From NCBI GenBank assembly GCA_019239895.1, contig JAFAZH010000036.1, positions 62,001 to 126,000 on the forward strand: a stretch of DNA of 64,000 bases. The letters run 5' to 3'. Source of the DNA: Abditibacteriaceae bacterium (GTDB lineage Bacteria > Armatimonadota > Abditibacteriia > Abditibacteriales > Abditibacteriaceae). Below are positions 1-8,763 of this stretch, piece after piece (the first letter of the stretch is position 1; the number at the start of each line of letters is the position of its first letter). Below the pieces are notes generated by a model, which had not been told where the DNA came from, searched no databases, and saw only the letters and a program-made list of their open reading frames with translations. Made by a program: the position numbers and the translations under genes.

Positions 1-957
1 CCCCCGAACTTGAAAGCAGAAATTCTCAAGCGCACTGTTGGCAGCCAAAAGTTGGAGCTTGAAACACCACCGCTATTGCCCGCCACGACAAAAGCAGGAT
101 CGCGCTGGGATTTCGGACTGACGCTAAAGTTCGCTCCGTCGCGCCGCTTTAACCGATTTATGGGGGCCGTGGCTGTGCCCGCCGTTACGGCCTGGATGAT
201 TATCGCCAGCCAGCAGGTGCCCCCATCCCAGGTTATTGCGCTGTCCCAGGTGCCAGTGGACTCAACTGTCGCCAAAAGTACCGGCGAGGCGGGGGTGGTT
301 CAAGCGCGTCAACGGTTAGCGAAGTTGCCAATCGCGCCGCCTCAGACTGCCCCGGCGCTAGTGACTCAGAAAGCAAATGTGCAGAGCGTGCCAGCACCCG
401 CAGCGCCGATGACAACGCCAGTGATCGCTATGCCTCATACAGTGGCTCTGGACTCTAATAGCGTGCCGGAGAGCAGCATCAAAATGCCGAAATTTGACCA
501 GGTTGATGCCCACACTGTGCTCGCCGCTTATCACCTGCCCGCTAAGCCAGTCGTAGCGACTATGGCGGATGCAGGTAAGCCGGTAGCAGAAGCGAGGACT
601 AATGATCCTGGCCTTGTTCACATTGCAGTTCGCCCCCAAATTCTCCGGCGTGTGGCTACGCCGCGCTTGACGCTGGCTTCTACTCCCTTGCCTTGGAGCC
701 GTAGCCATCAGGAAATGGCCGAGCAGAATACGGACAACGGCTTGAGAAAGCTCCGGCCCTCCATCATTGACTCGGCCCCCCGCGATGCGAGCAAGGATGA
801 TGCGAATGCGCAGGGTGACGATGATACCACAGTGGATGTAAGCAACATTGGCGATCACCGTCCTGAAGAAGTGCGACAAGTCATTGATGGTTATCGAGCC
901 GCTTTGCTTACTGATAGCAGCGATAGCGATGCAACCGATGATGGTAATAGCAGTTAG
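1..957 (+). CDS. Hypothetical single-pass membrane protein, probably 5'-truncated
   Basis: The frame is open to base 1, and the first possible start in it is a TTG at base 10, so the true start may lie outside the window. The visible part has one hydrophobic segment at about residues 50-67 (counted from the TTG), followed by a long Pro/Ala/Val-rich stretch and an acidic, Asp/Ser-rich C-terminus. That layout (cytoplasmic head, one membrane pass, disordered outer part) is shared by many anti-sigma factors and cell-envelope anchors, but I see no zinc-binding HxxxCxxC motif and assign no function. A strong terminator follows directly. Confidence 0.6.
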   Translation, partial: PPNLKAEILKRTVGSQKLELETPPLLPATTKAGSRWDFGLTLKFAPSRRFNRFMGAVAVPAVTAWMIIASQQVPPSQVIALSQVPVDSTVAKSTGEAGVVQARQRLAKLPIAPPQTAPALVTQKANVQSVPAPAAPMTTPVIAMPHTVALDSNSVPESSIKMPKFDQVDAHTVLAAYHLPAKPVVATMADAGKPVAEARTNDPGLVHIAVRPQILRRVATPRLTLASTPLPWSRSHQEMAEQNTDNGLRKLRPSIIDSAPRDASKDDANAQGDDDTTVDVSNIGDHRPEEVRQVIDGYRAALLTDSSDSDATDDGNSS

Positions 958-986
958 GAACTTTGGCTAATACAATGACTGGCTGT

Positions 987-1020
987 AAAGAGGAAGGCAA
1001 GTTGCCTTCCTCTTTTTATT
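987..1020 (+). terminator. Rho-independent terminator
   Basis: A 12-bp perfect stem (AAAGAGGAAGGC / GCCTTCCTCTTT) with a 5-base loop runs straight into a T-rich tail. It lies 30 bases after the stop codon of the first gene. Confidence 0.9.
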
Positions 1021-1068
1021 TGTCGGCTTTATCCTCAAATCATTTGAACAGTTGATGCAAATAATAGT

Positions 1069-1180
1069 TTGTCATTCTGAGCGCAGCGAAGAATCTTGTA
1101 ATGGCATCCATAGAGTAGTAGTTAAACCTATCACTCTATGAAGACTATTAGTAGATTCTTCGCTATGCTCAGAATGACAC
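1069..1180. repeat. Long intergenic inverted repeat (TCATTCTGAG type)
   Basis: The left arm, starting TTGTCATTCTGAGCGCAGCG, is repeated inverted at 1153-1180 with a few mismatches. An inner inverted pair (ATAGAGTAG / CTCTATGAAG) lies between. Arms of this kind are common dispersed palindromes in environmental bacteria. It sits between two converging genes. Confidence 0.8.
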
Positions 1181-1227
1181 TCTGCAAAAAACCTTAAATC
1201 TTTCAATCCGTCTCTAAAACAGTGATT

Positions 1228-2100
1228 TCACTCCTCATCAACCGCCTGTTGCCAACGTTCTTTTAATAGCTGGGTGATGGGGCCGGGGGCTGCATAAGAA
1301 TGCTCGACTCTATTAATTTCGGCGGTGTTCAGCGTTCCCTCATAATCCATCTCTGTATACGTTGCGACAGCGCGGGGGCCAGTGGCGGCTGTAGTGATAA
1401 ACACTTCATCGGCCCCGGCTAATTCATGAGGTGAAAAGATGCCCTGCCGCGACTCAATGCCCATTTCCATCAGCCACTCTAAGATAATCTCTCGCGCAAT
1501 ACCGGGTAGGCAACCACTATCTAAAGCGGGCGTGCGGACTTCCCCCCGGCTCACCCAGAATAAGTTAGCGCGGGCACATTCGCATAAGGCTCCCTGGCTG
1601 TTGCATAACACCGCTTCATCAAACCCCTGTGCTGTCATTTCCCGCCATGCCCATTGATGCCCTAAATAGGCTGTGGCTTTGACGCCTGCTAAGGGTCGTC
1701 GTGCTTCCAGGCGATAGAGTGAAAGTCCTAACTTCACAGCAGCATTACCGCTAGGGGGACGCTCCGCCACCAGTATTGAAAAATCACTCCCCACGTCACC
1801 ATTCCAACGCCCATCGCCGCGCCGCGTAAGAGTGAGCCGCGCATAACCATCTTGTATCGAATTTTGGGCTACCACCTGATGCAGTGCCGACTGTATAGTT
1901 GCATCCGTGAAAGCAATAGAAATATCAGTCGCAGCCGCATCGTGGCGGAGACGGGATAGGTGTCGTTCCAAGGCGAAGGGATGCCCATGCCATATCCCGA
2001 TAGTGGTGAAGACGCCCCAGCCTAAAGTCACCCCGGCGGCGGTGGCTGATAGGGTCGCTGCTTCACTTTGCTGGATTTCTCCATTGAGCCAAATCTGCAT
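1228..2100 (-). CDS. Class IV aminotransferase (PabC/IlvE family)
   Basis: A PLP-dependent fold-type IV enzyme of 290 residues, the usual length. The N-terminus IWLNGE followed by GVTLGWGVFTT fits the family, and the likely PLP lysine is K141 in GVKATAYLG. Later family motifs are E-A-V-L-C-N (about 163-168), ANLFWV (about 178) and LPGIARE (about 198). The family includes 4-amino-4-deoxychorismate lyase, branched-chain and D-amino-acid aminotransferases; the short N-terminus and LPGIARE favour a PabC-like enzyme, but the substrate cannot be read from sequence. It is divergent from the SDR gene. No clear Shine-Dalgarno sequence precedes the ATG. Confidence 0.85.
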   Translation of the reverse strand: MQIWLNGEIQQSEAATLSATAAGVTLGWGVFTTIGIWHGHPFALERHLSRLRHDAAATDISIAFTDATIQSALHQVVAQNSIQDGYARLTLTRRGDGRWNGDVGSDFSILVAERPPSGNAAVKLGLSLYRLEARRPLAGVKATAYLGHQWAWREMTAQGFDEAVLCNSQGALCECARANLFWVSRGEVRTPALDSGCLPGIAREIILEWLMEMGIESRQGIFSPHELAGADEVFITTAATGPRAVATYTEMDYEGTLNTAEINRVEHSYAAPGPITQLLKERWQQAVDEE

Positions 2101-2222
2101 AGATCATTTGAGTAATTAACAGGTAGGGACATCTTGTGGACAAAGTTGAGGATAAACTCAACGAAACATCTCAAGAATTCATCAAAATCTCCACCATTTT
2201 ACCTTGTATTAGAATATAATAA

Positions 2223-2921
2223 ATGCAGCCTCAACTTGTACTTGTTACTGGTGGCACGGGCACGCTGGGAAGTGCTATTGTGCAGGCATGTCGGGCCAAC
2301 TCCCATCGAGTAGTGGCCAATTACCTGCATAATAACCAGCGAGCTGAAGCGTTACAACACAATACGGGTTGTGAGCTATGGCGTGCTGACGTGAGTGACG
2401 AGGCTCAGGTCGCAACGATGTTCGCTGCCTTGCCGCCACTTTTTGCTATCGTGCATAGTGCGGCTATTACCCATGATGCGCTTTTAGTGCGTCAATCGCG
2501 TGCAGCGTGGGCCGAGACTTTGCAAGTCAACGCGGACGGCGCGTTTCTGGTAACCCGTATGGCGCTCCAGAAATTGCAAGATGGTGGACGTTTGATCTTG
2601 CTGGCGTCGCGGGTGGGCGAGCATGGCAATGGTGGACAAGGTGCGTATGCCGCCAGTAAAGCAGCGGTTATTGCCCTGACGAAGTGCGCGGCGCGTGAAG
2701 GCGCGGCCCGCCGTCTGGGTGTTAATGCCATTTGTCCGGGTGTAGTGCCCTCAGCGTTGACCGATGCGCTGAGTGAGCCGCATTTAAGGGCGCTGCAAGG
2801 CCAGAGTGTGCTGGGATCGTTTGGTACAGCACAGCAGGTCGCCGCTACAGTTGCCTGGTTGTTAAGTGATGCCGCCGCTGGTATATCCGGCCAGGTTATC
2901 CACTGCGACAGCCGCATTTGA
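2223..2921 (+). CDS. Short-chain dehydrogenase/reductase, FabG-like
   Basis: A classical SDR of 232 residues. The cofactor motif TGGTGTLGS is near residues 9-17, a catalytic Ser is in LLASRVG, and YAASK carries the Tyr and Lys. The C-terminus ends SGQVIHCD, like the SGQ(V/T)(I/L)HVNGG end of 3-oxoacyl-ACP reductases. A FabG-like ketoreductase role fits the ketosynthase two genes downstream. The start is ATG with no obvious ribosome site. Confidence 0.85.
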   Translation: MQPQLVLVTGGTGTLGSAIVQACRANSHRVVANYLHNNQRAEALQHNTGCELWRADVSDEAQVATMFAALPPLFAIVHSAAITHDALLVRQSRAAWAETLQVNADGAFLVTRMALQKLQDGGRLILLASRVGEHGNGGQGAYAASKAAVIALTKCAAREGAARRLGVNAICPGVVPSALTDALSEPHLRALQGQSVLGSFGTAQQVAATVAWLLSDAAAGISGQVIHCDSRI

Positions 2922-2980
2922 GGTCGTAACTTTTGAAGCCGTAACTTAAATCTTGAAAATTAAACAGGTTAATTCCTACC

Positions 2981-4255
2981 ATGCGTAATCCTGAACTCCT
3001 GGAGTCCATTGAAGATATTGAAGAATTAGCAGAACTTGAACCGAAATTTAACACTGCCAAGCGAACGAGAATAGAGCGAGTCCCCAAAGCACCCAATGCA
3101 ACATTGCAAAACGGGGCCAGTACGCGCTCGGCCACCTCATTCGTGGCGACGGCCCAGGCGACAGCATTAGCAGAACTACCTGCCGAAGAAACTGTTGATA
3201 GTGATTCTGATCTCCTCCGTGAATCTGAACCACTGGCCATTGAGGAATTAGCACCAGCGGAATTAGTATCAACGGAGACAGCTAAACAGCCGCTTAGCCT
3301 GGCGGCGCGCATGGCGTTCGCCTTAGCCCCAATTTATGGCACCCTCTATGATTTGCAGATGCAGCTTGGCGGCGGAGTGCGCGTAGTCCGTCAGCGGATT
3401 CAAGTGGGACAGTATCCGCGCGGTGTGCCGCCGCTCCGGGCTGCTTATATTTCTGACCTGCACTATGGCCCTACTTCCGGGCGTGTCGCGGCACGCCAGG
3501 CATGGCGTCAGGCCCGTGAAGCGGAACCGGATATTTTGCTGTTGGGTGGCGATTTCCTGTATGGCGATGAGCGTGGTCTGCCGTCCCTCTTGCGCGAGTT
3601 GCAGCGGTGGAAGCGCAATCCACCACCTGCCGGAATGTACGCTTGCCTGGGCAATCATGATCACTATGGCAACTGCGAAGCTCTTATCACTTGCCTGGAA
3701 GCGTGTGGGGTGCGGGTGCTGCTCAATGACGCCGTGGAACTGCCAGCCCCCTGGAATGACGTGTGGATTGTTGGCACCGATGACATCCATGTCGGAGACC
3801 CGCAACCGGAGTTAGCCCTGGCGGGGGTGCCAGTGGGAGCCTGTGCCATTATGCTGTCCCATTCTCCTGATATTTGCGAATATAACGCGTTGAAACGTTG
3901 CGGCCTGACCCTGTGTGGCCATACCCACGGAGGTCAAGTTTGCTTGCCCAATGGCGACGCACCCTATCTGCCATCGAAATGGGGCAAGCATTATCCTGCC
4001 GGGATATTCCGTCATGCGGGGAGTTGGATTTATGTAAGTCGTGGTGTCGGCACGGTCAGCTTGCCCGTTCGCATGTGGGCACCGCCCGATATTGGAGTCT
4101 TTGAAATCGTAGGCACTGTGCGTAGCACGACTGCCATGCCGCTGCGCCAGCCAGGACGTAATGGATTCAACCATGAGGAAATAATAAATGCGGATACACC
4201 AGTTGGATCGGATACGTTGGATGCAGCTAACCAGAGCAGCACAGAAGTGACGTAA
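2981..4255 (+). CDS. Calcineurin-like metallophosphoesterase (YkuE/YaeI type)
   Basis: All five metal-binding blocks are present: SDLHYG (about 157), GGDFLYGD (about 188), GNHDHYG (about 224), LSHSPD (about 292) and CGHTHGGQ (about 311). The GHTHGGQ form is typical of the YkuE/YaeI group, whose members act on lipid-linked or UDP-linked phosphates at the membrane. The first ~100 residues are an acidic, low-complexity extension that the family does not normally have, and there is no clear Tat signal. The C-terminal 60 residues are also unconserved-looking. The ketosynthase gene starts 2 bases after the stop, so the two are probably co-translated. Confidence 0.88.
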   Translation: MRNPELLESIEDIEELAELEPKFNTAKRTRIERVPKAPNATLQNGASTRSATSFVATAQATALAELPAEETVDSDSDLLRESEPLAIEELAPAELVSTETAKQPLSLAARMAFALAPIYGTLYDLQMQLGGGVRVVRQRIQVGQYPRGVPPLRAAYISDLHYGPTSGRVAARQAWRQAREAEPDILLLGGDFLYGDERGLPSLLRELQRWKRNPPPAGMYACLGNHDHYGNCEALITCLEACGVRVLLNDAVELPAPWNDVWIVGTDDIHVGDPQPELALAGVPVGACAIMLSHSPDICEYNALKRCGLTLCGHTHGGQVCLPNGDAPYLPSKWGKHYPAGIFRHAGSWIYVSRGVGTVSLPVRMWAPPDIGVFEIVGTVRSTTAMPLRQPGRNGFNHEEIINADTPVGSDTLDAANQSSTEVT

Positions 4256-4257
4256 AT

Positions 4258-5472
4258 ATGGTTGATGGGCAGCAGGAAAACATCCGGCATAGTAAATCGT
4301 CGCCAGTGAAGCGGCACCATTGGGACAGGCCACGCGTTGCGATTACCGGATTCTACGCGGGTTTTTATGTCGGTGCGCAATGGGTTGAATTCTTCTCATC
4401 CGGTGGCCCGACTTTGCGCGGCATTTCTGAAGGTTATGCTCCGGGGCCAACTCCACAAAGTTCGGCTGCTTGGTCGTTATTAAGTGGCATTGCGCTTCCT
4501 GCTACCCCCGACTTTGCCTGTCTCACATCGCGTCTCCTGGCCGAGTTAAATACCTCTGGCCTATGGCATGAAGCTGCGTTAACCGTTGATCCTCAGCGCG
4601 TTGCTATTTCCTTTGCCGCTTCCAAGGGACGGGTGACTATGCGGCCCGATGGAGCTTACCTTTGTGGCGCGGTGGAATCCACGGGGCATTGGCCTGCGCT
4701 GGCTTTAGCCCGTTACACCGGAAGCACCGGGCCAGTGCTGTCACCTGTTGCCGCCTGTGCCACGGGCGCGCATACTATCGCTACTGGGGCGCAACTGATT
4801 GAAGATGGTTATGCTGATGTCGTTTTGGCGGGCGCGTTAGAAAATGGTCTTACGCCTTTGGTGTTAGCGGGATATAAAAGCCTAGGCGCGATTAGCGCGG
4901 CTGGTATCATGCGCCCGTTTGATCGTCGTCGTGATGGCTTTCTGCCCGCCGAAGGCATGGCCTGTCTGATCTTAGAAGATGAAGAAAAGTGCCAGGCACG
5001 GGGTGCAGCGATTTATGGCTATGTGGCAGGTTCTTCGATGCAGGCTGATGCCACCGCCATGACAACCATGAACCCAACGGGTGATACTATTGCCAGGGCC
5101 ATCGAAGTTGCTCTGGCCAAAACCAACCATGCTGGCATTGATTACATCAACGCTCATGGCACGGCGACGAAGCTTAACGATGTGCTGGAAACCAGAGGGA
5201 TTAAATTGGTCTTTGGCCAGTCGGTGCCAGTTACCGCCACGAAGCCATTAACCGGACATTTACTGGGCGCGACAGGTGCGGTGGAGGCGGTGTTGTGTTT
5301 GCTGGCGATGCAGGAAAGCTATGCGCCACCGACTTTAAACCTGGAAGAGCCAGAGGATGAATGCGATCTTGATTATATTCCGCAGCAAGGCCGCACTATG
5401 AATATAACCAGTACATTAAGCCTGAGTTACGGCTTCGGCGGCCATTGTGGTGTACTAATCTTTTCAAAATGA
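4258..5472 (+). CDS. Beta-ketoacyl-ACP synthase, FabF-like
   Basis: A thiolase-fold condensing enzyme of 404 residues. The C-H-H triad is visible: Cys in AACATGA (about 166), His in NAHGTATKLND (about 299) and His in GHLLGATGAVEA (about 332). The first ~100 residues are poorly FabF-like (no VSPLG block), so it is a divergent member and could be a specialised chain-elongating enzyme. It starts 2 bases after the metallophosphoesterase stop, and a FabG-like gene lies upstream. A second ketosynthase is at 42396-43715. Confidence 0.85.
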   Translation: MVDGQQENIRHSKSSPVKRHHWDRPRVAITGFYAGFYVGAQWVEFFSSGGPTLRGISEGYAPGPTPQSSAAWSLLSGIALPATPDFACLTSRLLAELNTSGLWHEAALTVDPQRVAISFAASKGRVTMRPDGAYLCGAVESTGHWPALALARYTGSTGPVLSPVAACATGAHTIATGAQLIEDGYADVVLAGALENGLTPLVLAGYKSLGAISAAGIMRPFDRRRDGFLPAEGMACLILEDEEKCQARGAAIYGYVAGSSMQADATAMTTMNPTGDTIARAIEVALAKTNHAGIDYINAHGTATKLNDVLETRGIKLVFGQSVPVTATKPLTGHLLGATGAVEAVLCLLAMQESYAPPTLNLEEPEDECDLDYIPQQGRTMNITSTLSLSYGFGGHCGVLIFSK

Positions 5473-5476
5473 TAGG

Positions 5477-5624
5477 AACCACGAATGGACACGAATAGAC
5501 ACAAATAAAATGGATGCTTGATGCTGGATACAGGATAGTGGCTTACTAATCTCCTGTCTTTCCTATTCTGTTTTGCATCCTCTATTCTCTAAAACATTCG
5601 TGTTATTTGTGTTCATTCGTGGTT
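5477..5624. repeat. Long inverted repeat (CCACGAATGGACACGAAT family, copy 1)
   Basis: The left arm AACCACGAATGGACACGAAT is matched by an inverted right arm ending TTCATTCGTGGTT. Between them lie pieces such as CAGGATAG and CTATTCT that also pair. A second copy of the family is at 47799-47920. It begins 4 bases after a stop codon and ends just before the ribosome site of the next gene. Confidence 0.85.
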
Positions 5625-5638
5625 AAACAAGGAGAAAT

Positions 5639-6610
5639 ATGCGAGTAGCGATTTTAGGAGCGGGCGGATTAGGTAAAGCCGCCGCGCAGATTGTGGAGTG
5701 CAAAGACGAAACGACCCTCGTGGCTGTGGCAGACGCCAGTGGCTTTGTTTATGATCCGGCAGGGGTGCCCGCTGGCGCGGTGGCGCAGGTCAAAGTGGGC
5801 GGTAGCGTAGCAGAGTTGCCCACTGGCCAGGCCACCGAAGATTCCATCGGTGAAATTATTCGCTTAGGTGAGCAGATAGATGGTGTCTTCCTCGCTTTGC
5901 CGAATCTGCCCAATGAGTTTATTCCGGGTGTAGTCACGCGTTTCATCGAAGGCGGCTTTCGTGGTTCATTTGTGGATGCCCTCAAGCGCACGCGAGCGAT
6001 GGAAATGATGTTCGATTTAGACGAGCGAATGCGGGCGGCAGAGTGCGTTTATCTCACCGGTTGCGGGGCCACGCCAGGTCTTTTGACAGCAGCGGCAGCA
6101 CTCGCTGCGCAGAGTTTTGTGAAGGTGGAGAAAGTTGACATCTGGTGGGGTGTGGGCATTGCACGATGGGATGATTACAAAGCCACTATCCGCGAAGATA
6201 TTGCCCATTTGCCCGGTTATGATGTGGAACGGGCCAAAGCGATGAGCGATGCCGAAGTAGACTCGCTATTGGCACAAACCGAAGGCAAACTGACTTTGCA
6301 TGAAATGGAACACGCCGACGATGTAATGTTAGAACGCGCCGGGGTTATCGAGCGCGACGCGGTGCATGTGGGCGGCGTGATGGACACTCGGTCGGCGCAG
6401 AAGCCCGTCTCGACCACCATGACCCTGACGGGTATCACCTTTGAGGGTAAGCGTTCACAGCACAAGTTTATTCTGGGTGATGAGACTTCGATGGCAGCCA
6501 ACGTCTGCGGCCCGGCCCTCGGCTATTTGAAGCGTGCCCACTGGCTGCACCAGCGTGGCGTCTATGGCGTTTTCGGTTCGGCTGAAATGATGCCAATGGT
6601 CGTAAAATAA
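5639..6610 (+). CDS. bioU: BioU-like NAD(P)-dependent enzyme (saccharopine dehydrogenase-like fold)
   Basis: A 323-residue Rossmann-fold protein: GAGGLGKAAA at residues 7-16, then VAVADASGFVYD. It resembles BioU, the cyanobacterial suicide enzyme that turns 8-amino-7-oxononanoate into a carbamoylated diaminononanoate by giving up the amino group of its own lysine. K116 in VDALKRT lies where the reactive lysine of BioU is expected. Its place just before bioF and bioD, with no bioA in view, strongly supports this. A good ribosome site (AAGGAG) precedes the ATG. The alternative is a different saccharopine/carboxynorspermidine dehydrogenase-like enzyme. The family call is firm; the BioU call is inference from motif and context. 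Confidence 0.7.
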   Translation: MRVAILGAGGLGKAAAQIVECKDETTLVAVADASGFVYDPAGVPAGAVAQVKVGGSVAELPTGQATEDSIGEIIRLGEQIDGVFLALPNLPNEFIPGVVTRFIEGGFRGSFVDALKRTRAMEMMFDLDERMRAAECVYLTGCGATPGLLTAAAALAAQSFVKVEKVDIWWGVGIARWDDYKATIREDIAHLPGYDVERAKAMSDAEVDSLLAQTEGKLTLHEMEHADDVMLERAGVIERDAVHVGGVMDTRSAQKPVSTTMTLTGITFEGKRSQHKFILGDETSMAANVCGPALGYLKRAHWLHQRGVYGVFGSAEMMPMVVK

Positions 6611-6644
6611 TTCAGCCCAACTGTTTATGTCGTGGTGAAACTTA

Positions 6645-7379
6645 ATGAATGTAGAAACGCAGCCTGAGTCCGATACGCCCACTGTTGAACGACCTGTCAT
6701 CAACCACTATGGAGAGCCAGTTGAAGAACTGGTGAAGATTGCCATTGAAGATAATGGCGAGCCATTAGTAGATATTTTTCAGGTGTGCCCAGAACTGAGC
6801 TGGGCCGCGAAAAGTCCGCGCTTCGATTTTCCGCGCACTGGCCTGGGACGTGTTACCGTAGCACAGATGCTCAAAACCGCGCAGGGACTATTACCTGAAG
6901 GATTACATCTGCAAATCATCGGCGTGTTCCGCAGCTTTGAGGTGCAGCAGATGATGTACAACACGGTGCGTGCCGAGTTTGCGGCGCAACACCCGGATTG
7001 GGACGAGGAGCATATTACGGAATATGTAAACGTCTTTTCGGCACCGCCCATCTGGGACACGCCCCCGCCGCATATAACAGGAGGTGCCGTAGACCTCAGC
7101 ATCATAGATGAAAGCGGCGAGCGGCTGGACATGATTTCCCCTTACCCAATGGGCTGGGAATCAGCACCCTCCGCTATTGGTGGCTTGAGCGAAACAGCCC
7201 GCCGCAACCGTGATCTGCTCTTTTCAGTTTTAACCGAAGCGGGCTTAACGAATTTCCCTGGCGAATGGTGGCATTGGAGTTGGGGCGAGCCTGGCTGGGC
7301 TTTGCGCACTGGGCGCGATATTGCTCTCTATGGTGCCGTGCCAATGGATCAAGTACCGGATTGGTCGCCGCCCACCTAA
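6645..7379 (+). CDS. M15-family zinc peptidase (VanX/D-Ala-D-Ala dipeptidase-like)
   Basis: The 244-residue protein has the M15 zinc layout: Arg in GVFRSFEVQ (about 90), a His/Asp pair in HITGGAVDLS (about 142-149) and E-W-W-H-W (about 206-210), giving the catalytic Glu and third zinc ligand. Length and motif spacing fit the VanX/DdpX D-Ala-D-Ala dipeptidases rather than the longer DacB-type enzymes. No signal peptide is seen, so it is probably cytoplasmic and may recycle D-Ala-D-Ala or other peptides. It lies between bioU-like and bioF genes without an obvious metabolic link to them. Confidence 0.85.
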   Translation: MNVETQPESDTPTVERPVINHYGEPVEELVKIAIEDNGEPLVDIFQVCPELSWAAKSPRFDFPRTGLGRVTVAQMLKTAQGLLPEGLHLQIIGVFRSFEVQQMMYNTVRAEFAAQHPDWDEEHITEYVNVFSAPPIWDTPPPHITGGAVDLSIIDESGERLDMISPYPMGWESAPSAIGGLSETARRNRDLLFSVLTEAGLTNFPGEWWHWSWGEPGWALRTGRDIALYGAVPMDQVPDWSPPT

Positions 7380-7458
7380 GCCCTCACCTCCTCACCTCTC
7401 CCACTGCGTAGGCGAGGGGCCGGGGGTGAGGGCCACCACTCACCTCCTCACCTCCTCC
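7380..7458. repeat. Short low-complexity C-rich repeat
   Basis: The spacer before bioF consists of CCTCACCTC units followed by GGCCGGGGGTGAGGGCCAC. The same GGGGGTGAGGGCCAC string is at 43827-43841, and a related C/G-rich spacer is at 57684-57830. It looks like a dispersed intergenic repeat. Confidence 0.6.
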
Positions 7459-7459
7459 C

Positions 7460-8605
7460 ATGTCTTCTCTTGACGACCAACTACAGGCTGATCTTGAACA
7501 ACGCGAGAAAAGTTGTTTGCGGCGTAGCTTGCGGGTTGTGCCGCCGGGTGTGCTTGATTTAGCCGCCAACGATTACCTGGGTCTCTCACAGCACCCAGCA
7601 GTTATTGAGGCGGCTTGTGAGGCGACGCGCAATTATGGTGCAGGGGCGCGGGCTTCGCGTTTGGTAAGTGGCCATATCCCGTTGCACACCCAATTAGAAG
7701 AGGAATTAGCTGCTTTCAAAGGTTGCGAGGCGTCTTTAGTTTTTCCTTCTGGTTATCAAGCCAATTTGTCTTTAATCACGAGCTTAGCCGGGGAGCAGGA
7801 TGTGCTACTTTGTGATAAGCGCAATCATGCCTCTTTGATTGATGCGGTGCGCCTGGCAGGGCAACAAAACACCACCGTCCGCTTCTACGACTCATGGACT
7901 AAACTGCGCGCTCTGTTAGAGCGTTACTCACAGGCGCGGCAGCGTTTTGTGGTGACGGATGCCGTTTTTTCGATGGATGGCGATGTGGTAGATTTGCCAC
8001 AACTCTTCGCCTTAGCCTGCGAATTTGAGGCGTATATAATTTTAGATGACGCCCACGGCACCGGCACGTTAGGTCTAACCGGACGTGGCGCTATGGAGCA
8101 TTACGGATTGAAAAATGAAGCTGGAATAGAGCGATTTATCCAGATGGGCACGCTTTCCAAGGCCGTAGGATCACAGGGCGGGTTTGTTGCCGGGTCGCGC
8201 CTGCTTATCGAATGGTTAGTCAACGCGGCACGGCCCTTTATTTATACGACCGGGTTGAATCCGGCGGCTTGTGGTGCAGCTCTGGCGGCCTTAAAGATTA
8301 TACAGGGTGAGCCACAACACTTAGCCCGTCTGCGTGAGGTGACACAACGCTTGGCCAGTGGGCTGATAGCTTTAGGTTTTGCTGCGCGTCAACAGCCGTC
8401 GCCTATTATTCCTGTTATCGTCGGCGATGAGCAGCCCGCTCTGGCTCTGAGTGATGCGCTTTTGAGACATGGCGTGTGGTGTCCAGCCATTCGGCCTCCA
8501 ACCGTGCCGGGTGGCACCAGCCGTCTCCGCGTGACAGCATCGGCAGCCCTCAACGATAGTGAAATAGATCGCATTTTAGACGTATTCAATACAACTAAAT
8601 ATTAA
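7460..8605 (+). CDS. bioF: 8-amino-7-oxononanoate synthase
   Basis: Condenses pimeloyl-ACP/CoA with alanine in biotin synthesis. The 381-residue alpha-oxoamine synthase has the PLP lysine at K234 in TLSKAVGSQGG, the HGTGT block after DDA (about 196-204), and the substrate-side motifs ANDYLGL, GAGASR-like GAGARASRLVSG and FPSGYQAN. The sequence is clearly BioF rather than Kbl or HemA, which carry different GTxxK neighbourhoods. It is separated from bioD only by a palindromic repeat. Confidence 0.95.
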   Translation: MSSLDDQLQADLEQREKSCLRRSLRVVPPGVLDLAANDYLGLSQHPAVIEAACEATRNYGAGARASRLVSGHIPLHTQLEEELAAFKGCEASLVFPSGYQANLSLITSLAGEQDVLLCDKRNHASLIDAVRLAGQQNTTVRFYDSWTKLRALLERYSQARQRFVVTDAVFSMDGDVVDLPQLFALACEFEAYIILDDAHGTGTLGLTGRGAMEHYGLKNEAGIERFIQMGTLSKAVGSQGGFVAGSRLLIEWLVNAARPFIYTTGLNPAACGAALAALKIIQGEPQHLARLREVTQRLASGLIALGFAARQQPSPIIPVIVGDEQPALALSDALLRHGVWCPAIRPPTVPGGTSRLRVTASAALNDSEIDRILDVFNTTKY

Positions 8606-8630
8606 GAAAGTAATCAGGTTAATTCGACTA

Positions 8631-8751
8631 ACACCCGCCGCTAAAGCAGCGGGCTGAACCTGAAAGCCCCCTGAACGGGGCTGGCAGAAGCGGAACACCT
8701 TCGGCGGTTAGCCCGGCTTTTGGCTCCTATCCCATTGCTTTAGCGGCGAGT
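8631..8751. repeat. Palindromic repeat (GCTAAAGCAGCGGGCTGA family, copy 1)
   Basis: The left arm CCGCCGCTAAAGCAGCGGGC pairs with the right arm TTGCTTTAGCGGCG. Inner hairpins are AGCCCCCTGAACGGGGCT and a GC-rich one. Copy 2 is at 18845-18963. It lies between bioF and bioD and could affect read-through. Confidence 0.85.
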
Positions 8752-8763
8752 TTAATTTTATTT